Shown: positions 7,199 through 16,359, counted from the first letter of the stretch. The stretch: DNA of 64,000 nt from Cytobacillus oceanisediminis 2691 (GCF_000294775.2 NZ_CP015506.1:2331501-2395500); one strand, 5' to 3'. Notes: generated by a model not told the origin, from the sequence alone. Translations and numbers: made by a program.

Positions 7199-9490
7199 AT
7201 GGATAATAAGATAAAAATATCGGTTAGATCGTTAGTTGAATATGTTTATAAAAGCGGCAGCATTGAAACAGGCTTCCGTTCTGCAGTGCCGCTTTCAGAA
7301 GGAACAAGGATTCATCAAAGAATCCAAAAACTTTATGGGGAAGAAGACCAAAAAGAAGTGTATCTGCACACAGTCTTAACCTTCAATCACCTAGACTTTC
7401 AGCTTGAGGGCAGGTGTGACGGGCTTTTCATCAGAAATGAAGAACACATTATCGATGAAATTAAGTCTGTTTCCCTCCCGCTATCTGAAATAGATGAATT
7501 TGCATATCCAGTCCATTGGGCTCAGGCTAAATGCTATGCTTTCATGTATGCAAAAGATCATAATCTTCCAGACATGACAGTTCAATTAACCTATGTACAA
7601 TCTAAAACAGATGAAGTGAAAAGATTTCAGCAAAGCTATTCTTTACGTGAACTTGAAGAATTTATACTTTACCTTCTGGAATCCTATTTTCCATACGCCG
7701 ACTGGAAGATTCAGCATCAACAGGCATTAACAAAGAGCATACAAGAATTGGCTTTTCCTTTTCCTGCCTACCGAAATGGCCAGAGAAGATTTGCCGGGGC
7801 AGTATACAAAACCATTGCAGAGGGGAAAAACTTATTTGCCAACGCACCTACAGGCATCGGCAAAACAATTTCCACTCTTTTTCCAGCATTAAAAGCCATT
7901 GGGGAAGGCCATATTCAGAGGATCATTTATGCCACAGCCAAAACCATTACCCGTCAGGCTGCTGAAGGGGCCATAGCCATGATGGGGGATGATGGATTGA
8001 ATCTTAAATCGGTCACAATCACAGCTAAAGACAAAATTTGCTTTAAGGAAGAAACCAATTGCCAAAAAGACAACTGTGAGTTTGCCAATGGATATTACGA
8101 CCGGATCAACCAGGCCGTACTTGACCTCCTGAAGAATGAGAACATGATAAGCAGAACGGCAATTGAACAATATGCTAAGAAGCATAAAGTCTGCCCTTTT
8201 GAATTTTCATTGGATGCCGCATATGCCGCTGACGCCATTATTGGTGATTATAACTATATTTTCGATCCGAGGGTCTCACTTAAGCGATTACTGGAAGAGG
8301 AGAAAAAGAAAACGGCTCTATTGATCGATGAAGCTCATAACCTGGTGGACCGCGGAAGGGAAATGTATTCAAGTTCCCTGGAGAAATCAGCCTTTCTTCA
8401 GTTGAGCAGAAGCTTTAAGGGGAAGGATGAAGGGATTCAAAAAAGCGCAAAACAGGTTAATGGAATTTTTATTGCATTAAAAAAGAAATGTGGTGAAAAT
8501 CAGGAAATCGCAGAAAAAAATCCCCCAGAAGAACTTTTTGAGATTCTTGAAGAATTTGTTCAATACTCCGAAAACTACCTGGGGCAAAACAGAAACAATA
8601 CGGAAGAAGAATTGCTGGAAGTATTCTTTGCTGCCCAGAATTTCATCAGAATAGGAAAACTGTATGATGACAGGTTTGTAACGTATATTCAAAAGGAGAG
8701 GAATGACCTGATCATCAAGTTATTTTGCCTGGATCCTTCGAGTCTTCTGCACAAGGCCAGAAAAGGATATAAATCGGCTATCTTTTTTTCCGCTACCTTA
8801 ATGCCTCTTAACTATTATCTGGACATGCTTGGCTTTCAAGAGGAAGATTTCATTGTATCCGTTCCTTCCCCTTTCTCCAAAGATCAGGCTAAGGTCTACA
8901 TACAGCCGCTTTCCACCAGATATCGTGACCGGGAAGGATCTATCGAACCGATTGTCAGAACAATCAAGAGCATGCTAAAGGGACAGAAGGGGAATTACTT
9001 AATCTTCTTTCCATCCTATCAATATATGGAAATTGTTTATGGAAGGTTCCTCGATGAGGAAATGCCAGTACATGCAATTATTCAAAAGACAGGAATGGAT
9101 GAAAGAGAAAGGGAGGAGTTTCTGGATGCATTTCAGCCAAATGCTTCTGGTACTCTGTTGGGGTTCGCCGTCATGGGCGGGATTTTTTCAGAAGGAATTG
9201 ATTTGCAGGGAGATAGGCTGAATGGTGTATTTGTGGTTGGTGTGGGTCTTCCCCAGATCGGGTTTGAACGTGATATGATGAAAGCTTATTTCCAGCAGCA
9301 AGGGAAAAACGGCTATGATTATGCCTATACTTATCCTGGAATGAACAAAGTTCTTCAGGCAGGGGGCAGGCTTATTCGTTCTGAAAACGATACAGGGATG
9401 ATTGTCTTAATGGATGACAGGTATTTACAGGCAAAGTATCAGACCCTGCTGCCTGATGAATGGAAGGATTCTATTTTGTTAAGAAGTTAA
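7199..9490 (+). CDS. RecB/Cas4-like nuclease fused to a DinG/XPD-family helicase
   Basis: 763 residues in two parts. Residues 1-180 carry a PD-(D/E)xK nuclease: Asp74 in GRCDG, Glu87-x-Lys89 in IDEIKS, and the RecB/Cas4 helper motif Gln109-xxx-Tyr113. Residues 185-763 form a superfamily 2 XPD/Rad3-type helicase: Walker A NAPTGIGKT at 215-223, four cysteines (281, 288, 293, 332) spaced like the XPD iron-sulfur cluster, DEAH at 377-380, and a C-terminal GGRLIRSEND motif VI. It should unwind DNA 5' to 3' and may cut it. This architecture occurs in Bacilli and Clostridia and differs from the exonuclease-type DinG. It is transcribed alone behind a possible LexA-controlled promoter. Confidence 0.85.
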   Translation: MDNKIKISVRSLVEYVYKSGSIETGFRSAVPLSEGTRIHQRIQKLYGEEDQKEVYLHTVLTFNHLDFQLEGRCDGLFIRNEEHIIDEIKSVSLPLSEIDEFAYPVHWAQAKCYAFMYAKDHNLPDMTVQLTYVQSKTDEVKRFQQSYSLRELEEFILYLLESYFPYADWKIQHQQALTKSIQELAFPFPAYRNGQRRFAGAVYKTIAEGKNLFANAPTGIGKTISTLFPALKAIGEGHIQRIIYATAKTITRQAAEGAIAMMGDDGLNLKSVTITAKDKICFKEETNCQKDNCEFANGYYDRINQAVLDLLKNENMISRTAIEQYAKKHKVCPFEFSLDAAYAADAIIGDYNYIFDPRVSLKRLLEEEKKKTALLIDEAHNLVDRGREMYSSSLEKSAFLQLSRSFKGKDEGIQKSAKQVNGIFIALKKKCGENQEIAEKNPPEELFEILEEFVQYSENYLGQNRNNTEEELLEVFFAAQNFIRIGKLYDDRFVTYIQKERNDLIIKLFCLDPSSLLHKARKGYKSAIFFSATLMPLNYYLDMLGFQEEDFIVSVPSPFSKDQAKVYIQPLSTRYRDREGSIEPIVRTIKSMLKGQKGNYLIFFPSYQYMEIVYGRFLDEEMPVHAIIQKTGMDEREREEFLDAFQPNASGTLLGFAVMGGIFSEGIDLQGDRLNGVFVVGVGLPQIGFERDMMKAYFQQQGKNGYDYAYTYPGMNKVLQAGGRLIRSENDTGMIVLMDDRYLQAKYQTLLPDEWKDSILLRS

Positions 9491-9492
9491 AA

Positions 9493-9518
9493 CATCCTGC
9501 CCAGGAAGAGCAGGATGA
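9493..9518. terminator. Convergent terminator between helicase and yczE-like genes
   Basis: Stem CATCCTGC / GCAGGATG with a nine-base loop, 2-10 bases after the helicase stop. The T run is weak on both strands. Confidence 0.55.
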
Positions 9519-9524
9519 GGGTAA

Positions 9525-10151
9525 TCATTTGGTGATAAGCGGGCCTTTGGGCGCCTGCATTCTTTCAAGCGTTCTTTCGAAAACCGGGTAAAAGAATTGT
9601 ACAACCAGACCAAGTGTTAATGTGACCACAATCGTGCCTACACCGATTGCACCTTTGAATAAGAATGCAAGGAGCAGGGCAAAGCTTTCGCTGATAATCC
9701 TTGAGTTTCTTAAATTCAATCCAAATCTAGTGTGAATGGCCACCATCAATGTATCCATCGGACTAGCGGGGAATTTGGCCTGCAGATAGATGGCCACTCC
9801 CATACCCATCGAAAGGATCCCAAAAAGCAAAATGAATGATTGACCTGCCAATGTTTGCGGGGTAAGGTCACCAAAAATAACGAGAAGCCAAAAGTCAATT
9901 AGTGCGCCAATAATCAAAATGGAAATGGCTGCAAGGACTTCAGGCTTTTTTTTCATTAAAAAAGCGTTTATAAAAATGAGAATGACTCCATTTATAAAAA
10001 CAAAGGTGCCAACTGTTAAGTGAAACATTTGAGATTCACCAACAGCCAGGGCATCCCATGCAGAAGCTCCAAGGTTTGACCTGATAATTAGGGCTACACC
10101 CATTGTCAGGATAAGCATCCCAATAATAAAAAATAAGAAACGTTCTTTCAT
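9525..10151 (-). CDS. YczE/YyaS/YitT-family integral membrane protein
   Basis: 208 residues with five to six membrane helices and the family hallmarks LGASAWDAL after helix 1 and FPASPMDTLMVAIHTRF in the second half (an internal repeat). B. subtilis YczE lies beside the surfactin locus and affects lipopeptide production, but the biochemical role of the family is unknown. No biosynthetic cluster is present here. Monocistronic. Confidence 0.8.
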   Translation of the reverse strand: MKERFLFFIIGMLILTMGVALIIRSNLGASAWDALAVGESQMFHLTVGTFVFINGVILIFINAFLMKKKPEVLAAISILIIGALIDFWLLVIFGDLTPQTLAGQSFILLFGILSMGMGVAIYLQAKFPASPMDTLMVAIHTRFGLNLRNSRIISESFALLLAFLFKGAIGVGTIVVTLTLGLVVQFFYPVFERTLERMQAPKGPLITK

Positions 10152-10336
10152 GAAGACTCTCCAATCATCTATGTTTAATTTTTAGCTTGCCCTTTTTAAG
10201 ATCAATACTCCTGCAGCACAGAAATTATGTAGGGAAAATTCATTTTATCATCAGATTGCATGGGTTAACAGAAAATTTTTATGAAAAGTTGTTGGATTTT
10301 GCAGGAAAAAGGCGAAAGATATTAAGATGATATCAG

Positions 10337-10365
10337 TTTTCATTCATCTCAAACTGTGCTATATT
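10337..10365 (+). promoter_or_regulatory. Probable promoter of the LTA synthase gene
   Basis: TTTTCA (10337-10342), 17 bases, TATATT (10360-10365), in the 330-base gap between the divergent yczE-like and LTA synthase genes. A transcript from here has a leader of about 110 bases. Apart from this and the hairpin at 10421, I see nothing else in that gap. Confidence 0.4.
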
Positions 10366-10420
10366 ATTTTACATTCATTCATCATTTATTAATGCTGGCT
10401 TTACATATTTTTTACATATA

Positions 10421-10447
10421 AAAACTTAGCCGCTGCTAAGTTTTTCG
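10421..10447 (+). terminator. Terminator-like hairpin in the LTA synthase leader
   Basis: AAAAACTTAG / CTAAGTTTTT with loop CCGCTG lies 34 bases upstream of the start codon. It could be an attenuator or an RNA-stability element. Confidence 0.5.
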
Positions 10448-10480
10448 CATGTTTACAATTTAAGAGGTGAAACCACACTT

Positions 10481-12448
10481 ATGGGAAAGTTATTAAAATC
10501 GCCAAGGAAATTGGCGAAAAACAGCCTTGCTGTGTTCTTTCTGACTGTTATCCTTTTTTGGCTAAAAACATATATAGCCTACCGCGTCGAATTTAATTTA
10601 GGGATCAATAATGACATACAGCGATTTCTGCTGTTTTTGAATCCATTAAGTTCTACATTGGTATTCCTGGGATTTGCTTTGTTTTTCAAAGGAAAATGGC
10701 AATCAGGCATGCTTATTGGCTTGAATTTATTTTTATCTTTCCTGCTTTATGCAAATGTCGTTTATTATAGATTCTTCAACGACTTTATTACTGTTCCCGT
10801 ACTAATGCAGGCAAAAGTTAATGGGGGGCAGCTGGGAGATAGTGCTCTGTCTTTAATGTCTCCTTGGGATATTTTTTATTTTACAGATACGCTTCTGCTT
10901 CTTTTCCTGGCAGTCAGGAAATGGTACAAACCAGGAAAGAAAATGAGCCGAAAGCCCGCATTGGCTGTAATCGCTGCAGGCATCATTGTATTCTTCATCA
11001 ATCTTGAGGTTGCAGAGAATGACCGGCCTGATTTGCTTACACGTTCCTTCGACCGCAATTATTTGGTGAAATACCTTGGAGCATACAATTTCACCGTATA
11101 TGATATTGTGCAAAATGCGAAGTCTGCCAGTCAAAGGGCTCTTGCGGATAATAATGATGTGACTGAAGTGGAGAACTATGTGAAAGCCAAGTATGCACCT
11201 CCGAACCCTGAATACTTCGGAAAAGCTAAGGGCATGAACGTTATTTACGTATCCATGGAATCTCTTCAGACATTTATTATTGACTACAAGCTGAATGGAA
11301 AAGAAGTTACTCCATTCCTGAACTCACTTGCACACAGCGGCAAGACATTTTATTTTGATAATATTGTGAATCAAACCGGGCAGGGAAAGACTTCTGACGC
11401 AGAGTTTATCATGGATACATCGCTATATCCAATGTCACAGGGAGCGGTATATGTAACAAAAGCGCAAAATACCTTCCATGGCACACCTGCTATTTTAAAG
11501 TCTCAAGGCTATACTTCAGCAGCTTTCCATGGAAACTACAAGACATTCTGGAACCGTAACGAAATGTATAAAACCATGGGCTATGACAAGTTTTTTGATG
11601 CTGAGTATTACAATATGAGCGATGAAAATACTAAGAACTACGGGTTGAAGGATAAGCCGTTTTTCAAGGAATCCATGCCTATGCTGACCAGTCTTCCTCA
11701 GCCGTTTTATACAAAATTCATCACTCTTTCTAATCACTTCCCCTTTAAAATGGATGAGTGGGATACTGATTTCCCTTCTGGCGAAACGGATAATGATGTG
11801 GTGAACCACTATTTTCAGTCGGCGAATTATATGGACCAGGCACTCCAGCAGTTCTTTGATGATTTAAAGGAGTCCGGGCTGTATGATCATACAGTCGTTG
11901 TTCTGTATGGCGATCACTACGGAATTTCCGAAAACCACAATGAAGCTATGGCGGAAGTAATCGGAAAAGAGATTACACCATTTGAATATGCCAAGCTTCA
12001 AAGAGTGCCAGTATTCATCCATGTACCAGGAGTGGATGGCGGCATTGTCCATAATGTTGGCGGACAGGTGGATGTGCGCCCGACATTACTTCACCTGCTG
12101 GGCATTGATACAAAAAATCACCTGGAGATGGGATCAGATCTATTATCAGATAAGCACCGTGAAGTAGTCCCGTTCCGAAACGGCAACTTCATTTCCCCTG
12201 AATATACACAGATTGAAGAGACCTGTTATTTTACTGAAACCGGCGAAATAGCTGAAGCTAATGCCTGTAAGCCGTTTTCCGATCAGGCGAAAAAAGAGCT
12301 TGAAATGTCAGACAACATTGTTTACAAAGACCTGCTGCGCTTTTATAAACCGGAAGGATTTATTCCAGTCAACCGGAATGATTACTCATATGTAAAAAAA
12401 GAGGTGCCATTTATAGAGGAAAGAAATGGGCCGGGTATACAGAAGTAA
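10481..12448 (+). CDS. Lipoteichoic acid synthase family protein (LtaS/YfnI/YqgS type)
   Basis: 655 residues: five N-terminal membrane helices (about residues 15-175) followed by an extracellular sulfatase-like domain (about 240-600). The metal/catalytic layout of LtaS is present: Glu in the YVSMESLQTF motif, the nucleophile Thr in GQGKTSDAEF, and YGDHYGISENHN near residue 475. The enzyme moves glycerol-phosphate from phosphatidylglycerol onto a glycolipid anchor, building lipoteichoic acid. Bacillus carries several paralogues (LtaS, YfnI, YqgS, YvgJ) and this copy cannot be assigned among them. ATG 10481 follows AAGAGGTG. Monocistronic, closed by a strong terminator. Confidence 0.9.
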   Translation: MGKLLKSPRKLAKNSLAVFFLTVILFWLKTYIAYRVEFNLGINNDIQRFLLFLNPLSSTLVFLGFALFFKGKWQSGMLIGLNLFLSFLLYANVVYYRFFNDFITVPVLMQAKVNGGQLGDSALSLMSPWDIFYFTDTLLLLFLAVRKWYKPGKKMSRKPALAVIAAGIIVFFINLEVAENDRPDLLTRSFDRNYLVKYLGAYNFTVYDIVQNAKSASQRALADNNDVTEVENYVKAKYAPPNPEYFGKAKGMNVIYVSMESLQTFIIDYKLNGKEVTPFLNSLAHSGKTFYFDNIVNQTGQGKTSDAEFIMDTSLYPMSQGAVYVTKAQNTFHGTPAILKSQGYTSAAFHGNYKTFWNRNEMYKTMGYDKFFDAEYYNMSDENTKNYGLKDKPFFKESMPMLTSLPQPFYTKFITLSNHFPFKMDEWDTDFPSGETDNDVVNHYFQSANYMDQALQQFFDDLKESGLYDHTVVVLYGDHYGISENHNEAMAEVIGKEITPFEYAKLQRVPVFIHVPGVDGGIVHNVGGQVDVRPTLLHLLGIDTKNHLEMGSDLLSDKHREVVPFRNGNFISPEYTQIEETCYFTETGEIAEANACKPFSDQAKKELEMSDNIVYKDLLRFYKPEGFIPVNRNDYSYVKKEVPFIEERNGPGIQK

Positions 12449-12454
12449 GATTTA

Positions 12455-12486
12455 GGAGCAGAGAGATAACTCTCTGCTCTTTTTTG
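12455..12486 (+). terminator. Terminator of the LTA synthase gene
   Basis: GAGCAGAGAG / CTCTCTGCTC with a four-base loop, followed by TTTTTT. Confidence 0.9.
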
Positions 12487-12577
12487 CATCCCGCAAACTA
12501 TGCAGGAAATATGCAGTTTACTAAAAGTAGGCACGGGTAGAGTATCTTTGTAAAGAGATAAAAGGAAGGATGATAGA

Positions 12578-12907
12578 ATGTATAGCCAATCTTTTGAAGA
12601 ATGCATTCAGGCTTGTTTAGAATGCATGAAAGCCTGTAATGTATGCTATGATGCATGCTTAGGAGAAGAGGATGTTAAAATGATGGCGGAATGTATCCGC
12701 CTGGATAGGGAGTGTGCTGATATCTGTGCCTATGCAGCTAAGGCGTTGCAGTCAAACAGCCCATTTGCCAAGCAAATTTGTATCCTATGCGCAGAAATTT
12801 GTGAAGCATGCGGAAATGAGTGCAAAAAACATGATCACGGCCATTGCAAGCGCTGTGCTGAAGCCTGCTTTATGTGTGCGGAAGAATGCCGTAAAATGGC
12901 TTCTTAA
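12578..12907 (+). CDS. Cys-rich four-helix-bundle copper storage protein (Csp/YhjQ family)
   Basis: 109 residues with 19 cysteines (9, 13, 16, 20, 23, 27, 39, 46, 50, 68, 71, 75, 78, 82, 90, 93, 97, 100, 104) in CxxxC and CxxC spacing along helices, plus a His-rich HDHGH loop. This matches the cytosolic Csp3/YhjQ family (DUF326), whose members bind many Cu(I) ions inside a four-helix bundle. There is no signal peptide, so it is the cytosolic type. The YdhK-family lipoprotein gene follows in the same direction after a terminator. Its SD is AAGGAAGG. Confidence 0.88.
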   Translation: MYSQSFEECIQACLECMKACNVCYDACLGEEDVKMMAECIRLDRECADICAYAAKALQSNSPFAKQICILCAEICEACGNECKKHDHGHCKRCAEACFMCAEECRKMAS

Positions 12908-12917
12908 TTTAGTGACA

Positions 12918-12956
12918 AAACAGACATCCAGCAGGGTGTCTGTTTCAATCCTTTTT
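12918..12956 (+). terminator. Terminator after the copper storage gene
   Basis: AAACAGACA / TGTCTGTTT stem, then a T-rich tract ending CTTTTT. Confidence 0.75.
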
Positions 12957-13096
12957 AGTTACAATCCCCGGTTATGAATAATTGTACATATTTTCCATTA
13001 TTGAAGGGAAATTAAATTAGCCTTTTGTATGCCTGTTCCATAATTTCTGCACAATTTATTGCCATACTAACTTCATGAAGAAAAGGAGGAATAGAT

Positions 13097-13696
13097 ATGC
13101 TGACAAGTAAAAAATTTGCGATTTGGCTGGTTTCTCTAACTGCAGCGATAACATTAACTGCCTGCGGCGGAAATGATGGGAATGCCGGTCAGGAAGGTAC
13201 CAGCACTGAAGAAAGCACAACGAATAATGAAAGCAGCGGCCACTCAGGAGACCATTCAAGCATGGACCATTCCGGCTCCGGAGAAGTTCCTGAAGGAATA
13301 AAGGAAGCTGAAAATCCAAAATATGAAGTTGGAAGCCAGGCCTTTATAACAGAAGGACATATGGAAGGGATGGAGGGAGCCGAAGCAACAATTACAGGTG
13401 CATATGATACTACTGTATATACGGTCTCTTATACACCAACCACTGGCGGAAAAAAAGTTGAAAATCATAAATGGGTAGTTCATGAAGAGATTGCCGATGC
13501 AGGAGAGGAGCCATATAAAGAAGGCGCCGAGGTAAAAATAAATGCAAGCCACATGGAGGGGATGGACGGAGCAGCAGCTGTAATCGATTCTGTGCAGAAA
13601 ACAACTGTCTATACAGTTGACTTTACTACAGCTGACGGTCAGGAAGTAAAAAACCACATGTGGGTAACAGAAAACGAGCTTTCTCCATCTGAATAA
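13097..13696 (+). CDS. YdhK-family lipoprotein with two DUF1541 repeats
   Basis: 199 residues. Signal peptide followed by a lipobox (LTACGG, Cys at about residue 23), so it is anchored to the outer leaflet. A Ser/Asn/His-rich linker (HSGDHSSMDHSGSG) precedes two tandem repeats of about 55 residues, each with an xxHMEGMxGAxA motif and a TTVYTVxxTT strand. B. subtilis YdhK has this form. The His/Met-rich motifs and the neighbouring copper storage gene suggest metal binding outside the cell; that is inference. Confidence 0.8.
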   Translation: MLTSKKFAIWLVSLTAAITLTACGGNDGNAGQEGTSTEESTTNNESSGHSGDHSSMDHSGSGEVPEGIKEAENPKYEVGSQAFITEGHMEGMEGAEATITGAYDTTVYTVSYTPTTGGKKVENHKWVVHEEIADAGEEPYKEGAEVKINASHMEGMDGAAAVIDSVQKTTVYTVDFTTADGQEVKNHMWVTENELSPSE

Positions 13697-13702
13697 TACT
13701 GT

Positions 13703-13744
13703 AAGTTAAGGAGCTTATCTGCCGAAGATAAGCTCCTTAACTTA
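13703..13744. terminator. Strong bidirectional terminator overlapping the VTT gene stop codon
   Basis: Near-perfect hairpin AAGTTAAGGAGCTTATCT / AGATAAGCTCCTTAACTT. Its right arm contains the stop codon of the minus-strand VTT protein (13737-13739). Confidence 0.8.
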
Positions 13745-14297
13745 ATTTATATTTTTTTAATAAATAGTAAACCAAAAAGGAAAAAGCAGTAAAAAGGAAA
13801 ATGGCCATCTGCAGCTCCATTTTTAATTTTAGTGCATGTGAAACCGCAAAGGCTTCAATAAACAAAGCAGGTATTTTTCCGATGGTGCTGGCAATGCCAA
13901 AGGGCAGAAGCCTCATCCTGCTGTATGCTGCTGCCAGTGTGACTGCACCTGATGGGACAAACGGCAATACCCTCAGCAAAACAACCATGAAATAGGCAGC
14001 CGGCCCTTCCGCATTTTGGAGCTTAGAAAATAATTTGTTATTCTTAAGCTGAGGAAAAGAGGAGGTAAGCGCAGTGATTCCTTTACGATAAAGAATAAAA
14101 CTTATAATTGCTCCAGCTGCTTCTCCGATGATTAATAGGATTAGCCCCATTTTCAGATCAAAAGCAGCAACTGTGCCCGCAGTAATAAAGGCACTTGGGA
14201 GGAAACCCGTTATCGCGGCAGCAATGTTCATGGATATGCTAAAAAAAGCTGCCAATATCGGTTCATCTGAAAGCCATCCTATGATATCAGAAAACAT
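13737..14297 (-). CDS. TVP38/TMEM64 (VTT/DedA-like) membrane protein
   Basis: 186 residues with about five hydrophobic segments. The VTT hallmark lies mid-protein: a GEAAGAIISFILYRKG segment and a VVLLRVLPFVPSGAVTLAAAYSRM segment with conserved Arg and Pro. Such proteins are membrane scramblase- or flippase-like, but bacterial substrates are mostly unknown. It starts 3 bases after the response regulator stop and is therefore the third gene of the two-component operon. Confidence 0.75.
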   Translation of the reverse strand: MFSDIIGWLSDEPILAAFFSISMNIAAAITGFLPSAFITAGTVAAFDLKMGLILLIIGEAAGAIISFILYRKGITALTSSFPQLKNNKLFSKLQNAEGPAAYFMVVLLRVLPFVPSGAVTLAAAYSRMRLLPFGIASTIGKIPALFIEAFAVSHALKLKMELQMAIFLFTAFSFLVYYLLKKYKLS

Positions 14298-14300
14298 CCA

Positions 14301-14978
14301 TTAATCCTTTCCGGCCCATTTATAGCCTAAACCCCAGACAGTCGTCAGATACTGATCTGCAGGAAACCCGGCTTTTCTTAATTTTTCCCTTAAATTTCTG
14401 ACATGCGAATCGATGGTGCGGTCTTCGATTGAAACGCCATAGCCCCATACAGAGCCTATTAAATGCTCACGTGAAAAAACTCTGTTCAGGTTTGAGAGGA
14501 ACAGGCTTAACATTGAAAACTCTTTGGGAGTCAAAAGGATTTCCTTATTTTTATAGCAAAGTTCAAAAGAATCTTCTTTAAGTTCCAGCCCTTTAAAGGT
14601 TTTGGTTTTTCCATCTTTTTTGTTTCTTCTCAGAACTGCTTCAATCCTTGCAGATAACTCCTCTTCATCGAATGGCTTTAAAATATAATCATCTGCTCCG
14701 ATGTTCAATCCTTTTACAATGTCCGGCTTTTCGCTTTTCGCAGTAAGCATAATGATGGGAATATCCCAATATTTTTTTACCTCCTCGCATACTTTCCATC
14801 CATCCATTTCAGGCATCATAACATCCAAAAGGACGAGATCTGCTGAATGGGTTTCTAAGTAAAGCAAGGCATCTGAGCCTGATGCCAATTTAATGCAATT
14901 GTAGCCGAGGGGTGTTAAATATAAAGAAATTAGATCAAGCATTCTTGTTTCATCGTCAACCAAAAGTATTGTTTTCAC
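14301..14978 (-). CDS. OmpR-family response regulator
   Basis: 225 residues from the GTG at 14978, which begins VKTILLVDDE; the longer upstream frame is only the shadow of the kinase gene. Receiver domain: acidic pair DDE at the start, phosphoacceptor Asp in LVLLDVMMPEMDGW (about residue 51), TAKSEKPDI and Lys in ILKPFDEEE. The C-terminal winged helix has the usual DRTIDSHVRNLREKLRKAG recognition helix and VWGLGYKW hairpin. It overlaps the histidine kinase gene by 23 bases. Targets are unknown; the divergent copper-type genes next door are candidates. Confidence 0.9.
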   Translation of the reverse strand: MKTILLVDDETRMLDLISLYLTPLGYNCIKLASGSDALLYLETHSADLVLLDVMMPEMDGWKVCEEVKKYWDIPIIMLTAKSEKPDIVKGLNIGADDYILKPFDEEELSARIEAVLRRNKKDGKTKTFKGLELKEDSFELCYKNKEILLTPKEFSMLSLFLSNLNRVFSREHLIGSVWGYGVSIEDRTIDSHVRNLREKLRKAGFPADQYLTTVWGLGYKWAGKD

Positions 14979-16359
14979 TTTCCGTTTCTCCCTTAAAAAC
15001 AATTTCGAATTCTGTGCCGTCACCTTCTCTGCTGCAGACCGATATAGTCCCTCCATGGGCATGGACAAGTTCCTTAACAATGGCAAGCCCGAGACCAGTC
15101 CCTCCAAGAGCTCTTGCACGTGATTTATCCACTCGGAAAAACCGGTTAAAGATAAAGGGCAGTTCCTCTTCAGAGATTCCTCTTCCGGTATCCTTTATGT
15201 TAATGATGACATGTTTTTTGGTCCTGTTTATATTAATTGTTGTTTTATCTCCAGCTGTGGAATACTTAATGGAGTTATCCAGAAGATTAAATATGATCTG
15301 TTCCAGCCTTGATGCATCCGCAGAAATAGTGATTGATTCACGACAAATAACAGACAGCAGCATACCTTTTTCGGTGAATGCCGGTGAGAATTTTGTTTCA
15401 ATTTTTTTCATAAAATCCTTCAGGTCAATAGATCTTTTTTTTATATCAAAGGTATTTTTATCAATTTTAGCCAAATCGAAAAGATTCTTAACCATATCTG
15501 AAAGCCGGTTGGTTTCCTCCAGGATAATTGATAAATATTGATTTCTTTCTTCCGGGCTCAGGTTCCGCTTCTGAACTATATCCGCATACCCCTTTATATA
15601 AGTAAGAGGAGTGCGAAGTTCGTGCGATATACTGGATAAAAATTCATTGCGTTCTTCTCTGAGATAATTCAGGTCATCCGCCAATAACTGAATGGACCGA
15701 GCTAAATCCCCAAGTTCATCGTCACCGGTTTTAGGAAGGGAAACTGAAAAATCACCGCTGCTAATTTGTGAGGTGGCTTCCTTCATTTTAATCAGCGGTT
15801 TTGCCAGTGCCTTTGATAAAAAGATGATGATAGTAATGGTAAAAATGACGGCAATGAAACCGGCGATTAAAAATTGTTCATTTAAGCGTGAAATTAACGA
15901 CTGAATCCAAGCTGTATCCTGAAACATATATACATGGCCAGTCAGCACTCCATTCTGATCGATCGGGCTGACTGTTGAGATATAATCTTCCTCTTTCCAA
16001 TTGTCCTCGATGGTTTTGCCTTCCCTTATAGAAGATATTAGCGGCCTTTCTATGTACTTTTGGATCAAACTGCTATCAACAGAAGCACCAAGGATCTCAT
16101 TATTCGTATTTGTAATAACTACATCTGTATTTGCTTCAGATTCCATCAGAGCCACATGGGAAATCGTATTTTCATCAAAATGCTTTTCGAGTATAGCACG
16201 GTGTGAATTGCCGCGTGTCTGCAGAGCTATCAGCTCTTCCTCCACACGTGATTCAACAAGGGTACTATGTAAAAAGAAGAACATAATTGTTTCAAGCCCA
16301 AAAAGGATCAGAAAGAACAACAGGCCCAGCTTCATGGAAAGTTTATTCAAAGAACTCAC
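14956..16359 (-). CDS. Sensor histidine kinase, HAMP type
   Basis: 467 residues. Membrane helix about 10-30, an extracellular sensor of roughly 125 residues, helix about 165-187, HAMP (KALAKPLIKMKEATSQISSGDFSV), then HisKA with SSISHELRTPLTYIKGYADIV (phospho-His near 246), N box (NLLDNSIKYS), G1 (DTGRGIS), F box and G2 (GGTGLGLAIV). It should phosphorylate the regulator encoded immediately downstream. The ligand cannot be read from the sensor domain. Confidence 0.9.
   Translation of the reverse strand: MSSLNKLSMKLGLLFFLILFGLETIMFFFLHSTLVESRVEEELIALQTRGNSHRAILEKHFDENTISHVALMESEANTDVVITNTNNEILGASVDSSLIQKYIERPLISSIREGKTIEDNWKEEDYISTVSPIDQNGVLTGHVYMFQDTAWIQSLISRLNEQFLIAGFIAVIFTITIIIFLSKALAKPLIKMKEATSQISSGDFSVSLPKTGDDELGDLARSIQLLADDLNYLREERNEFLSSISHELRTPLTYIKGYADIVQKRNLSPEERNQYLSIILEETNRLSDMVKNLFDLAKIDKNTFDIKKRSIDLKDFMKKIETKFSPAFTEKGMLLSVICRESITISADASRLEQIIFNLLDNSIKYSTAGDKTTININRTKKHVIINIKDTGRGISEEELPFIFNRFFRVDKSRARALGGTGLGLAIVKELVHAHGGTISVCSREGDGTEFEIVFKGETESENNTFG

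Noticed and set aside
7199..9490. Phage-defence or CRISPR-associated role for the Cas4-like nuclease-helicase
   Set aside because: No CRISPR repeats or other defence genes surround it; neighbours are ordinary housekeeping genes.
10262..10280. CodY-like box upstream of the LTA synthase gene
   Set aside because: ATTTTTATGAAAAGT has three mismatches and is far from the promoter; too weak in A+T-rich sequence.
14912..15541. 209-codon plus-strand ORF across the kinase/regulator genes
   Set aside because: Antisense shadow of two well-defined two-component genes.
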